This document shows positions 1 through 5,775 of a DNA stretch of 5,775 nucleotides, in pieces. How positions within the stretch are numbered: position 1 is the stretch's first letter; every line of letters begins with the position of its first letter. The notes below the pieces were generated by a model. That model was not told the origin of the DNA, made no database searches, and saw only the letters and a program-made list of their open reading frames with translations. The stretch lies in the NCBI GenBank assembly GCA_025937035.1, contig JAICSG010000290.1, forward strand, positions 1 through 5,775, in the 5' to 3' direction. The DNA is from Thermoanaerobaculia bacterium (GTDB lineage: Bacteria; Acidobacteriota; Thermoanaerobaculia; Multivoradales; UBA5704). Both the position numbers and the translations under genes were made by a program.

Positions 1-673
1 CGGAGGTGAAGGCCGGACAACCGCTGGCGACGTTCACAGCCCGGCCATCGAAGGGGCTGGCGCTGGAAGCGCACACGCCATAATCGAGAAGGTACGCATC
101 GCCGTCAAGGGGAACGAACCACACGCAGTCCGCGCACCGCCCTGGCTTCGGCTCTGCCTGAGGAACGCCCCAGCGAGCCGCGGTCTTCTCCTCCAGCGCG
201 AAGAGCTCCTCCTCTTGAGCCTGCTCCGGGACATCGTCCTCAAAGCGTGCTACGCCGCCTTCCGCAAGGACCCAGCGTCCACCGGGGAGCTTGATGCTCC
301 ACATCGGATCGCCGGTGAGCATGACCATCGAGCGAAGGCATTGGCCGTTGGAGAAGCGGACGACGAGCTCGGGAACGTCGCCGATGACCTCGATGCTCTG
401 AATCCGCGTGCCCTGCAAGGAGCTGATGCCGGAGGCGATCTCGGGCCGGCTGTTCGAGCTTCCATACAAGACGCTTGCCCCCTCTTCCACGCGCCAGTCC
501 CACTCGATCTCAATACAGGCTTCGCCTTTTTCGTGCTGATACCGCTTGTAGACAACCGGTGTCAGTTGGCCGAGCTCCAGGAAGATGGCGGAGCCGTAGC
601 CCTTCCAGGGGCGCGATACGGGGAGGCCTACCAGGGATTGTAGCGTGGCTCGTATTTCTTCGGCGGGGGGCAT
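1..673 (-). CDS. Hypothetical protein with DUF3027-like four-cysteine C-terminus (3' end outside window)
   Basis: Reading leftward from the ATG at 673, the frame stays open for 224 codons to the window edge, so the C-terminus is missing. The protein starts MPPAEEIRATLQSLVGLPVS. Residues about 10-145 look like a soluble beta-rich domain (LVGLP, IEIEWDWRV, VLYGSSNS, VVRFSNGQCL, MWSIKLPGGRW), reminiscent of small domains often annotated DUF6188 or immunity-like. This is a resemblance from memory only. An acidic linker follows (about 145-170). Residues 178-224 hold C180-x2-C183 in a CxxCxWFVPLDG context, then DYGVCASSASPFDGR with C201, then SGCPAF with C219. This pattern resembles the C-terminal part of DUF3027 proteins, and the four cysteines could bind a metal (inference). 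There is no signal peptide or membrane segment. The start is the only ATG, GTG or TTG in the open frame downstream of the 751-778 hairpin. No clear Shine-Dalgarno precedes it. Codon use is less GC-biased than in the transporter genes. Function unknown. Confidence 0.8.
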   Translation of the reverse strand, partial: MPPAEEIRATLQSLVGLPVSRPWKGYGSAIFLELGQLTPVVYKRYQHEKGEACIEIEWDWRVEEGASVLYGSSNSRPEIASGISSLQGTRIQSIEVIGDVPELVVRFSNGQCLRSMVMLTGDPMWSIKLPGGRWVLAEGGVARFEDDVPEQAQEEELFALEEKTAARWGVPQAEPKPGRCADCVWFVPLDGDAYLLDYGVCASSASPFDGRAVNVASGCPAFTS

Positions 674-750
674 GGATCGTGGGTCCCGGAATAAGGTAAC
701 AGACCAGGCGTAGATGCAGGGAAAGTGGAGGCTAGAGGGCCGAAATGACG

Positions 751-778
751 AGAGCCCGGGCGTCGCCGCCCGGGCTCT
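751..778 (-). terminator. Hairpin terminator of the PAYRYG-module operon
   Basis: A perfect 12-bp inverted repeat (AGAGCCCGGGCG / CGCCCGGGCTCT) encloses a 4-base loop (763-766). It begins 23 bases after the stop codon of the gene ending at 802. On the minus strand the hairpin is followed by CGTCATTTCGG, a poor T-tract, so it is an intrinsic terminator without the classic U-run. It separates the two-gene operon from the gene starting at 673. Confidence 0.75.
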
Positions 779-801
779 CTATATGGAAAACGGGAGACCA
801 G

Positions 802-1314
802 CTATCGGCCGTCGTGGTCGGCGTCGCCGGGCAGGGCCCGCTCGACGCGGTCCCAGGCGGCGCGTACGGCGTCCTTGACGTTCTCCCAGGCGAGGCTGGA
901 GCCTCCCCGGGCGCGATCCCAGCCGCGTTCCAGGTCCCCCTGCACGTCGTCCCACTTCCGTCCCTGGTAGTGATGGGCGGCGTCGGTGCCGTACTGATAG
1001 GCCGGCTGATACTCCTCGTAGGTGCTGGCAGGGTTGGCGTAGTGCCGGTTGCCGTGGTTCTCCCGCCAATAGCGGTCGTCTTCCTCGGTGAACCGGATCC
1101 GGTCCACGCCGACGATTCCGGGAAGTCTGTCGATGTAGACCTCCTGCTCGGCGGCGCCGCCGATGGCCGGAGCGGTGCCGATGCGGTGCTCGCCGACGAG
1201 GCTGTTGACGCGCTCGAACATGCCGAGCCCGGCGTCAGTGTGGCGGTCGGGGGGATGATGATCGAGCTCGGCCGTGGTCGTCTTGCCGGAGGTCTTGTCG
1301 TATTTGTCGTCCAT
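802..1314 (-). CDS. PAYRYG-module hypothetical protein, single-module paralogue (170 aa)
   Basis: The ATG at 1314 is preceded by AAGGAGG with a 5-base spacer. The frame is open 14 codons further to 1356, but that extension lies in the intergenic hairpin repeat and is rejected. Residues 1-20 contain the tag TTTAELDH shared with the upstream paralogue. Residues about 30-77 (GMFERVNSLVGEHRIG to GIVGVDRIRF) have no counterpart in that paralogue. Residues 82-157 form one module: YWRENH, then QPAYQYG, YQGRKWDD, a charged helix with ERGWDRA, LAWENVKDAV and a closing AAWDRV. The last residues are ALPGDADHDGR. The protein is hydrophilic, rich in aromatic and charged residues, with no signal peptide or membrane helix, so it is probably cytoplasmic. 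From memory, similar PAYRYG proteins are widespread uncharacterised proteins, sometimes near general-stress genes. The function is unknown. It is second in an operon with the larger paralogue, 83 bases downstream of it. Confidence 0.85.
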   Translation of the reverse strand: MDDKYDKTSGKTTTAELDHHPPDRHTDAGLGMFERVNSLVGEHRIGTAPAIGGAAEQEVYIDRLPGIVGVDRIRFTEEDDRYWRENHGNRHYANPASTYEEYQPAYQYGTDAAHHYQGRKWDDVQGDLERGWDRARGGSSLAWENVKDAVRAAWDRVERALPGDADHDGR

Positions 1315-1319
1315 TCCGT

Positions 1320-1326
1320 CCTCCTT
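1320..1326 (-). promoter_or_regulatory. Ribosome binding site AAGGAGG
   Basis: Minus-strand AAGGAGG is followed by the 5-base spacer ACGGA and the ATG at 1314. It fixes this start over the in-frame ATG 14 codons upstream, which has no comparable site. Confidence 0.85.
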
Positions 1327-1355
1327 GCCGGGAGGGATTTGCAAAGGCGGGGCCA

Positions 1356-1390
1356 CCCCTCTCCCGGCGGGGAGAGGGGCGGGGTGAGGG
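1356..1390. repeat. REP-like GC-rich hairpin repeat between the two paralogues
   Basis: A perfect 10-bp inverted repeat (CCCCTCTCCC at 1356-1365, GGGAGAGGGG at 1370-1379) encloses the loop GGCG. It is followed by CGGGGTGAGGG (1380-1390). The whole has the look of the common intergenic element CCCTCACCCC-CCTCTCCC-hairpin found in many copies in numerous bacterial genomes (known from general experience; copy number in this genome cannot be seen). On the minus strand it starts 7 bases after the stop of the upstream gene, so it may stabilise the 3' end of that message or attenuate transcription into the downstream paralogue. Confidence 0.6.
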
Positions 1391-1397
1391 CTCGGCT

Positions 1398-2201
1398 CTA
1401 GTAGCCGTCGTGGTCGGCGTCGCCCGGGAGGGCGCTCTCGACGCGGTGCCAGGCATCCTTGGTGGCGTGCTTGGCGTCGCTCCAGGCGAGCTTGGACTTG
1501 CCCTTGGTCTGCTCCCAGCCGTGCTGGAGGTCGTTCTCGGCCTGGTCGAACGTGCGGCCACGATAGGTGTTGGCCGAGTCGTAGCCGTAGCGGTAGGCCG
1601 GAGCGTAGTCGTCGTCATAGGTGTGGCCGGCCTTGTAGTAGGGCCGGGTGGAATGGTTCTCGCGCCAGTAGTTGTCGTGCGCGGTGCGGTCGGTCACGCG
1701 GTTCCAGGAATCCTTGACGGCGTGCTTGGCATCGCTCCAGGCGAGCTTGGACTTGCCCTTGGCCTGCTCCCAGCCGTGCTGGAGGTCGTTCTCGGCGTCG
1801 TTGAACTTGCGGTCGGCGTAGCGGCCGCGCGACTCCCAGCCGTAGCGGTAGGCCGGGGCGAGGTCGTCATAGGAGCGGTTCGCCGCGTAGGGGCGCTTGG
1901 AGTAGTTGTTGCGCCAGTAGGCGTCTTCCACGGTGGGGTTGACCCCCTCCGCGACGCCCTTGCCGGCCAGGCCGCCGGCCACGCCGCCCACGGCCGCGCC
2001 GACGACGGCGCCCACCGGTCCGCCCACGGCTCCGCCGAGGGCCGCGCCGGCCACCGCGCCGCTGGCGGCGCCGACGCCGGTGCCGACCGGGTGCGCGCCC
2101 GGAGCGCCGGTGATCGGGTCAGGGTTGGCGTCATGACGGACTTCGTGATCGAGCTCGGCCGTGGCCGTTCTTCCCGTGTTGGTGTACTTTTCGTCTTTCA
2201 T
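1398..2201 (-). CDS. Glycine-zipper protein with two tandem PAYRYG modules (267 aa)
   Basis: The ATG at 2201 follows TAGGAG with a 9-base spacer. Residues 1-20 carry the tag TATAELDH shared with the downstream paralogue. Residues 40-80 form a glycine zipper with Gly at 40, 44, 48 and every fourth residue through 80, filled with Ala and Val, typical of helices that pack in or on membranes. Two modules follow: 95-169 and 178-254. Each runs YWR-x-N, RPY, YDD, APAYRYG, an aromatic/charged stretch, AENDLQHGWEQ, KGKSKLAWSDAKHA and a final W-x-R-V. The second copy has two single-residue insertions. The tail is ALPGDADHDGY. There is no N-terminal signal peptide, so the protein is probably cytoplasmic or associated with the inner membrane through the zipper (inference). 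The gene is first in the operon. I know no named family or function. The charged amphipathic helices recall stress-type proteins such as CsbD or YtxH, but that is only an impression. Confidence 0.9.
   Translation of the reverse strand: MKDEKYTNTGRTATAELDHEVRHDANPDPITGAPGAHPVGTGVGAASGAVAGAALGGAVGGPVGAVVGAAVGGVAGGLAGKGVAEGVNPTVEDAYWRNNYSKRPYAANRSYDDLAPAYRYGWESRGRYADRKFNDAENDLQHGWEQAKGKSKLAWSDAKHAVKDSWNRVTDRTAHDNYWRENHSTRPYYKAGHTYDDDYAPAYRYGYDSANTYRGRTFDQAENDLQHGWEQTKGKSKLAWSDAKHATKDAWHRVESALPGDADHDGY
1440..1670 (-). repeat. PAYRYG module, second copy (residues 178-254)
   Basis: This stretch encodes the second protein module of the 267-residue protein. It starts YWRENHSTRPY and ends DAWHRV. It aligns with the copy at 1695-1919 with two one-residue insertions, on either side of YDD. 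The first two thirds have diverged; the last third (AENDLQHGWEQ onward) is almost unchanged. Confidence 0.85.
1695..1919 (-). repeat. PAYRYG module, first copy (residues 95-169)
   Basis: This stretch encodes the first protein module. It starts YWRNNYSKRPY and ends DSWNRV, immediately after the glycine zipper. A linker of 8 residues separates it from the second copy. A 77-base core (1720-1796) matches 1465-1541 in 75 positions. Confidence 0.85.
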
Positions 2202-2210
2202 AGGTGCAGT

Positions 2211-2216
2211 CTCCTA
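2211..2216 (-). promoter_or_regulatory. Ribosome binding site TAGGAG
   Basis: Minus-strand TAGGAG lies 9 bases before the ATG at 2201 and supports that start. Confidence 0.65.
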
Positions 2217-2222
2217 GAAGTG

Positions 2223-2250
2223 GTTTAACAGCGGATCAGACCTACGACAA
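2223..2250 (-). promoter_or_regulatory. Candidate promoter of the PAYRYG operon
   Basis: On the minus strand TTGTCG (2250-2245) and TTAAAC (2228-2223) are separated by 16 bases and lie upstream of the Shine-Dalgarno of the 2201 gene. Both match the sigma-70 consensus only partly, so an alternative sigma factor is equally possible. The intergenic position is the main support. Confidence 0.2.
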
Positions 2251-2286
2251 AGAGAAAGACTGCAAAGCCGGGGCCAACCTGCCGCC

Positions 2287-2316
2287 TTGCCTTCCCCCCG
2301 CCCCGCGGGATACCCT
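2287..2316 (+). promoter_or_regulatory. Candidate promoter of the BMP transporter operon
   Basis: TTGCCT (2287-2292) and TACCCT (2311-2316) are separated by 18 bases, with 4 of 6 and 3 of 6 matches to the sigma-70 hexamers. A start about 7 bases after the -10 element would give a transcript beginning only about 5 bases before the ATG at 2329, which fits the lack of a Shine-Dalgarno site. This is weak, sequence-only evidence. Confidence 0.3.
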
Positions 2317-2328
2317 CCCTCCACGATC

Positions 2329-3342
2329 ATGCGGCCCCAGAAGCTCCTCGGCCTCTGCCTCGCGCTCGTCCTGGGTCTCGCCCTCTCGGCGTGCCGGGAT
2401 TTGAGCTACGCGGCCGGAGATCCCAAGAAGCCCCACGTCGGCATCGTCTTCGACAGCGGCGGCAAGGACGACCGCTCGTTCAACGCCGCCGCCTGGCGCG
2501 GGGTGCGGCGGGCGGCGAAGGACTTCCCCATCGTGCTGCGGGACGCCGAGCCGGGGGACCCCGCCTCGCTGGAGCCCGCCATGCGCGCTTTCGCCGAGGT
2601 GGGCTACGACCTCGTCATCGGCATCGGCTTCGCCCAGACGCCCATCGTCGAGTCGGTGGCCAAGGACTATCCGAAGGTCAACTTCGCCATCGTCGACGGC
2701 GTGAGCGATCTGCCCAACGTGGCCTCGCTGGTGTTCAAGGAGCACGAGGGGAGCTATCTGGTGGGGATGATCGCCGCGCACACCACCAGGACCGGCGTGG
2801 TCGGCTTCGTGGGGGGGATGGACGTCCCGCTGATCCACAAGTTCGAGGTCGGCTACGAGGAGGGGGCGCGGTCGGTCAATCCGAAGATCCAGGTGATCCA
2901 GAACTACGTCGGCGTCACCGAGGCGGCGTGGAACAACCCCGGCAAGGGGAAGGAGCTCGCCGTGGCCCAGATCGGCAAGGGGGCGGACGTGATCTTCGCC
3001 GCCGCCGGCAACTCGGGGCTGGGCGTGTTCGACGCCGCCGAGCAATATGACAAGTACGTGATCGGCGTCGATTCCAATCAGAACTGGGTCAAGCCGGGCC
3101 ACGTCCTCACCAGCATGGTCAAGCGGGTGGACAACGCCGTGTACCAGATCGTGGGCGATCTGGTGAATCACCGCTTCAAGGGGGGCATCCACGTCTACGG
3201 CCTGGAGAACGACGGCGTGGGCTTCGCGATGGACCAGTTCAACGCCAAGCTCATCTCCCCCGACGTGGTCCGCCAGGTCGACGCCGCCCGCGAAAAGATC
3301 ATCCACGGCGAGATCAAAGTCACCGACGCGATGGCGCAATAA
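2329..3342 (+). CDS. BMP-family ABC transporter substrate-binding lipoprotein
   Basis: This is the extracytoplasmic substrate-binding lipoprotein of a nucleoside or nucleobase-type ABC importer (Bmp/PnrA family, PF02608). The ATG at 2329 gives 337 residues beginning with a lipoprotein signal: [14 protein letters not shown], then lipobox LSAC with C22 as the lipidated residue. A TTG at 2287 would add 14 residues before the signal and is less likely. The family fold begins at [18 protein letters not shown] (residues 35-52). Other family landmarks are YDLVIGIGF (93-101), FAIVDG (119-124), [10 protein letters not shown] (141-150), GFVGGMD (159-165), [11 protein letters not shown] (220-230), IGVDSNQN (245-252) and SMVKRVD (262-268). 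By comparison with T. pallidum PnrA, F51, D123, D248 and K265 are likely ligand contacts (inference). The length is normal for the family. The ATPase gene starts 17 bases downstream. The ligand is probably a purine nucleoside, but the family also has other proposed ligands. Confidence 0.95.
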   Translation: MRPQKLLGLCLALVLGLALSACRDLSYAAGDPKKPHVGIVFDSGGKDDRSFNAAAWRGVRRAAKDFPIVLRDAEPGDPASLEPAMRAFAEVGYDLVIGIGFAQTPIVESVAKDYPKVNFAIVDGVSDLPNVASLVFKEHEGSYLVGMIAAHTTRTGVVGFVGGMDVPLIHKFEVGYEEGARSVNPKIQVIQNYVGVTEAAWNNPGKGKELAVAQIGKGADVIFAAAGNSGLGVFDAAEQYDKYVIGVDSNQNWVKPGHVLTSMVKRVDNAVYQIVGDLVNHRFKGGIHVYGLENDGVGFAMDQFNAKLISPDVVRQVDAAREKIIHGEIKVTDAMAQ

Positions 3343-3359
3343 TCTTTCGATCCCGGACC

Positions 3360-4865
3360 ATGCTCGAGCTGCGCGACATCACCAAACGCTTCGGCGATGT
3401 GCTGGCGAACGATCGCGTCAGCCTCGCGGTGACGCCGGGCACCATCCACGCCATCGTCGGCGAGAACGGCGCCGGCAAATCGACCGCCATGCGGATCGCC
3501 TACGGCTTCTATTCGGCCGATTCGGGCGACGTGATCGTGGACGGCCAGCCGCGCCGCATCGCCAGCCCGCACGACGCGATCGCCCTCGGGATCGGCATGG
3601 TGCACCAGCACTTCATGCTGGTCGAGACCATGACGGTGGCCGAGAACATCGTCCTGGGGATCGAGCCGGGCTCTCCCCTGGCGCTCGATCTCAAGGGGGC
3701 CGAGGCGCGCGTCCGCGCTCTGTCGGAAGAATTCGGATTGCAGATCGATCCGGAAGCGCGGATCGAAACCCTCTCGGTCGGCCAGCAGCAGCGGGTGGAG
3801 CTGCTGAAGGCGCTCTATCGCGAGGCGCGCCTGCTGATCCTGGACGAGCCCACGGCGGTGCTCTCGCCGCAGGCGGTGGAGGACCTCTTCCGCATCCTGC
3901 GCGGCATGCGGGCGCAGGGGAAGACGATCGTCATCATCACCCACAAGCTCTCGGAGGTGCTGGCGATCTCGGACGAGGTGACGGTGATGCGCGACGGTCG
4001 CGTGGTGGGGAACCGCAAGACCGCCGAGACCAACGCCGCCGAGCTCGCCCGCCTGATGGTGGGGCGCGAGGTGCTGCTGCGGGTGGAGAAGCCCGAGGCG
4101 AAGCCCGGCGGGCCGGTGCTGCGGGTGCGCGGTCTCTCCTTGAAGGACCGGCTGGACGGCATCTCCTTCGAGGTGCGCGGCGGCGAGATCGTGGGGATCG
4201 CGGGCGTCGAGGGGAACGGCCAGACCGAGCTGATCGAAACGCTCGCGGGGCTGGTGGACCGCAAGGACGTCACGGGCGCGATCGAGCTGGGGGGCGAGGA
4301 CGTCACCGCTCTCTCGGCGCGCGGGCGCAAGGAGCGGGGGATCGCCCACGTCCCCGAGGACCGCCAGCGGCGGGGCCTGCTGCTCGACTTCGACTTGGCG
4401 GAGAACGCCATCCTCGGAGTCGACGAGCGGCCGCCGGTCGCGGTCGGCCCGGGTCGCGTGTGGCTCGACCGCGAGGCGATCCGCAGGCGCGCGGCGAAGA
4501 TCATCCAGGCCTTCGACGTCCGGCCGCCGGACGCGACCCTCCCCGCCCGCGCGCTCTCCGGGGGCAATCAGCAGAAGCTGATCCTGGGCCGGGAGATCGA
4601 GCTGCCGCCGAAGCTCCTGCTGGTGGCGCAGCCCACGCGGGGGGTGGACATCGGCGGCATCGAATTCATCCACCGCCGGCTGGTCGATCTGCGGGACTCC
4701 GGCTGCGCCATCCTGCTCGTCTCCTCGGAGCTGGAGGAGGTGACGGCGCTCTCCGACCGCCTGCTGGTGATGCGCCAGGGGCGGATCGTGGCCGAGGTGG
4801 ATCCGGCGCGAACGTCGCCCGGAGACATCGGGCTGTTGATGACCGGCGGCGAGGCCGCGGCCTAG
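3360..4865 (+). CDS. ABC transporter ATP-binding protein, tandem-domain (NupO/YufO type)
   Basis: This 501-residue protein is the energy-coupling subunit of the BMP importer, with two nucleotide-binding domains in one chain. Domain 1 (about 1-240) has Walker [10 protein letters not shown] (34-42), the Q-loop at Q83 in MVHQHFMLV, signature [10 protein letters not shown] (138-147), Walker B LLILDEPT (158-165) and H195 in ITHKLSE. Domain 2 (about 252-500) has a changed Walker [10 protein letters not shown] (282-290), with Gln at the lysine position. It keeps [10 protein letters not shown] (331-340) and an intact signature LSGGNQQK (399-406). Its Walker B is [12 protein letters not shown] (419-430), with Ala-Gln in place of Asp-Glu, and Ser-Glu replaces the usual histidine loop (456-457). 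This asymmetry is typical of the sugar and nucleoside importer ATPases of this class. The gene lies 17 bases after the lipoprotein gene and 12 before the permease. No Shine-Dalgarno is visible before its ATG. Confidence 0.95.
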   Translation: MLELRDITKRFGDVLANDRVSLAVTPGTIHAIVGENGAGKSTAMRIAYGFYSADSGDVIVDGQPRRIASPHDAIALGIGMVHQHFMLVETMTVAENIVLGIEPGSPLALDLKGAEARVRALSEEFGLQIDPEARIETLSVGQQQRVELLKALYREARLLILDEPTAVLSPQAVEDLFRILRGMRAQGKTIVIITHKLSEVLAISDEVTVMRDGRVVGNRKTAETNAAELARLMVGREVLLRVEKPEAKPGGPVLRVRGLSLKDRLDGISFEVRGGEIVGIAGVEGNGQTELIETLAGLVDRKDVTGAIELGGEDVTALSARGRKERGIAHVPEDRQRRGLLLDFDLAENAILGVDERPPVAVGPGRVWLDREAIRRRAAKIIQAFDVRPPDATLPARALSGGNQQKLILGREIELPPKLLLVAQPTRGVDIGGIEFIHRRLVDLRDSGCAILLVSSELEEVTALSDRLLVMRQGRIVAEVDPARTSPGDIGLLMTGGEAAA

Positions 4866-4877
4866 CTCACTTCTCCT

Positions 4878-5775
4878 ATGAAAATCCTTCGCGAGCTCCT
4901 CTTCCCCCTGGCCGCGGTGGTCGCGGCCTTCCTCGTCGGCGGGGTGCTGGTGGCGCTGGTGGGCGACAGCCCGATCCACACCTACGAGCTGTTGATCGGC
5001 AGCGCCCTCACCTGGCCGGACGGCATCGGCTACACCCTGTTCTACGCCACTCCGCTGATCTTCACCGGCCTGGCGGTGGCGGTGGCCTTCCGCTGCGGCC
5101 TGCTCAACATCGGCGCCGAGGGGCAGCTCTACATCGCCGCCTTCGCCACCGCCTGGGTGGGGATCACCTTCGCGGGGTGGTCGGCCTGGCTGCTGGTCCC
5201 GCTCTGTTTCCTCACCGCCATCCTCTCGGGCGCGGTGTGGGGGGCGATCCCGGGGGTGCTCAAGGCGCGGTTCGGGGCGCACGAGGTCATCACCACGATC
5301 ATGATGAACTTCATCGCGGTCGCCCTGGCGAGCTACTTCACGCAGTACCACTACAAGCCGCCGGGGGACCCGATCCTGGAGACGGTGCCGATCGGCGAGG
5401 GAGCGCACATCGCGCGGCTGGGGCGGTTCATCCCCGGGTTCCCGGAGCGCATTCCGCTCAACCTCGCCTTCCCGCTGGCGCTGGTGGTCTGCCTGCTGGT
5501 CTACCTCTTCCTCTGGCGCACGCGCTGGGGGTACGAGATCCGGGCGACCGGGGCGAGCCCGGCGGCGGCGGAGTACGGGGGGATCTCGACCCGCCGGCAG
5601 ATCGTGCTGGCGATGGCGGTGTCGGGCGGGCTGGCCGGGATGGTGGGGATCAACGAGGTGCTCGGCTACCGCTACCGCTACTACGACAGCTTCTCCTCCG
5701 GCTACGGATTCACCGCCATCGCGGTGGCGCTGTTGGGCCGGAACCATCCCGTGGGGGTGATCATCTCGTCGCTCC
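4878..5775 (+). CDS. ABC transporter permease, NupP/YufP type (3' end outside window)
   Basis: The ATG at 4878 opens a frame of 299 codons that continues past the right edge. The protein is the first membrane subunit of the BMP importer (BPD_transp_2, PF02653). It starts MKILRELLFPLAAVV with an immediate transmembrane helix (about 8-29). Further hydrophobic segments lie at about 53-70, 82-98, 102-127, 137-155, 193-213 and 241-262. Hallmarks are GLLNIGAEGQLYI (74-86), KARFGAHEVITTIMMN (129-144), the cytoplasmic stretch RWGYEIRATGASPAAAEYGG (216-235), which fits the loop that docks on the ATPase, and GYGFTAIAVALLGRNHPVG (275-293). Homologues are about 340-370 residues, so some 40-70 residues are missing. 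A second, YufQ-type permease gene is expected next. The gene starts 12 bases after the ATPase stop, with no Shine-Dalgarno site (the preceding bases are TTCTCCT). Confidence 0.95.
   Translation, partial: MKILRELLFPLAAVVAAFLVGGVLVALVGDSPIHTYELLIGSALTWPDGIGYTLFYATPLIFTGLAVAVAFRCGLLNIGAEGQLYIAAFATAWVGITFAGWSAWLLVPLCFLTAILSGAVWGAIPGVLKARFGAHEVITTIMMNFIAVALASYFTQYHYKPPGDPILETVPIGEGAHIARLGRFIPGFPERIPLNLAFPLALVVCLLVYLFLWRTRWGYEIRATGASPAAAEYGGISTRRQIVLAMAVSGGLAGMVGINEVLGYRYRYYDSFSSGYGFTAIAVALLGRNHPVGVIISSL

Larger units (their letters stand above)
2202..2328. other. Divergent intergenic region
   Basis: These 127 bases separate the two divergent operons and must hold both promoters. The left part is AT-richer and contains GTTTAAC and CTACGACAAAGAGAAAG. 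The right part is a C-rich run (about 2291-2320) with a CCCGCGGG palindrome (2302-2309). No clear operator dyad or riboswitch is visible. Confidence 0.6.

Noticed and set aside
215..643. 142-codon plus-strand open frame
   Set aside because: It lies opposite the minus-strand gene starting at 673, whose protein shows a coherent beta-rich domain and a spaced four-cysteine motif. The plus-strand product has no recognisable feature.
1315..1356. Upstream in-frame start (ATG at 1356) for the single-module gene
   Set aside because: It would add 14 residues encoded partly by the intergenic repeat and has no Shine-Dalgarno site, whereas the ATG at 1314 has AAGGAGG at ideal spacing.
745..1401. 218-codon plus-strand open frame beginning just before the terminator hairpin
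   Set aside because: It reads through the hairpin and is antisense to the single-module paralogue. Its product is Val/Gly-rich without domains.
1410..2228. 272-codon plus-strand open frame opposite the glycine-zipper gene
   Set aside because: Its product is a Val/Gly/Ala-rich repeat that mirrors the opposite gene. The minus-strand reading has a Shine-Dalgarno site, conserved modules and a paralogue.
2302..2309. CCCGCGGG palindrome as a possible operator
   Set aside because: Eight-base GC palindromes are expected by chance in DNA of this composition, and no second copy or half-site is visible nearby.
3195..5747. 850-codon open frame on the minus strand opposite the transporter genes
   Set aside because: It is antisense to three clear ABC transporter genes. 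Its protein is a low-complexity mix of Arg, His, Asp and Gly with no recognisable domain, as expected from the complement of GC-rich codons.

Overview
The window is GC-rich bacterial DNA with two gene groups transcribed away from each other from a short intergenic region at about 2202-2328. The high GC content, the lipobox lipoprotein and the protein families fit a Gram-negative-type soil or environmental bacterium such as an Acidobacteriota or Myxococcota lineage. That placement is only an inference, because the window contains no marker gene.

Left half, minus strand: two paralogous genes of unknown function (2201-1398 and 1314-802) follow each other with an 83-base gap and probably form one operon. 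Both start with good Shine-Dalgarno sites. They share a short N-terminal tag (TAELDH), a module of about 75 residues built around PAYRYG and ending in W-x-R-V, and a C-terminal tail ending in DADHDG plus one residue. The first protein carries two tandem copies of the module and a long glycine zipper with glycine at every fourth residue. The second has one copy and an unrelated middle segment. A GC-rich hairpin repeat of the REP type lies between the genes, and a perfect 12-bp hairpin terminator follows the second gene at 751-778. Left of the terminator, still on the minus strand, is a separate gene (673 to beyond position 1) for a hypothetical protein with a C-terminal four-cysteine region resembling DUF3027. 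It has no stop codon inside the window.

Right half, plus strand: a BMP-type ABC importer operon. It encodes a lipoprotein substrate-binding protein of the Bmp/PnrA family (2329-3342), a double-domain ATPase (3360-4865) and a YufP-type permease that runs off the right edge (4878 onward). By family, such systems (PnrA, B. subtilis NupNOPQ, streptococcal BmpA-NupABC) import nucleosides or nucleobases. The lipoprotein captures the substrate, two different permeases form the channel, and the tandem ATPase drives transport. The second permease is expected just beyond the right edge. None of the three genes has a recognisable Shine-Dalgarno site, and the first may be read from a nearly leaderless transcript.

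The transporter is ordinary. The unusual material is the pair of PAYRYG-module proteins and the cysteine-containing hypothetical protein.
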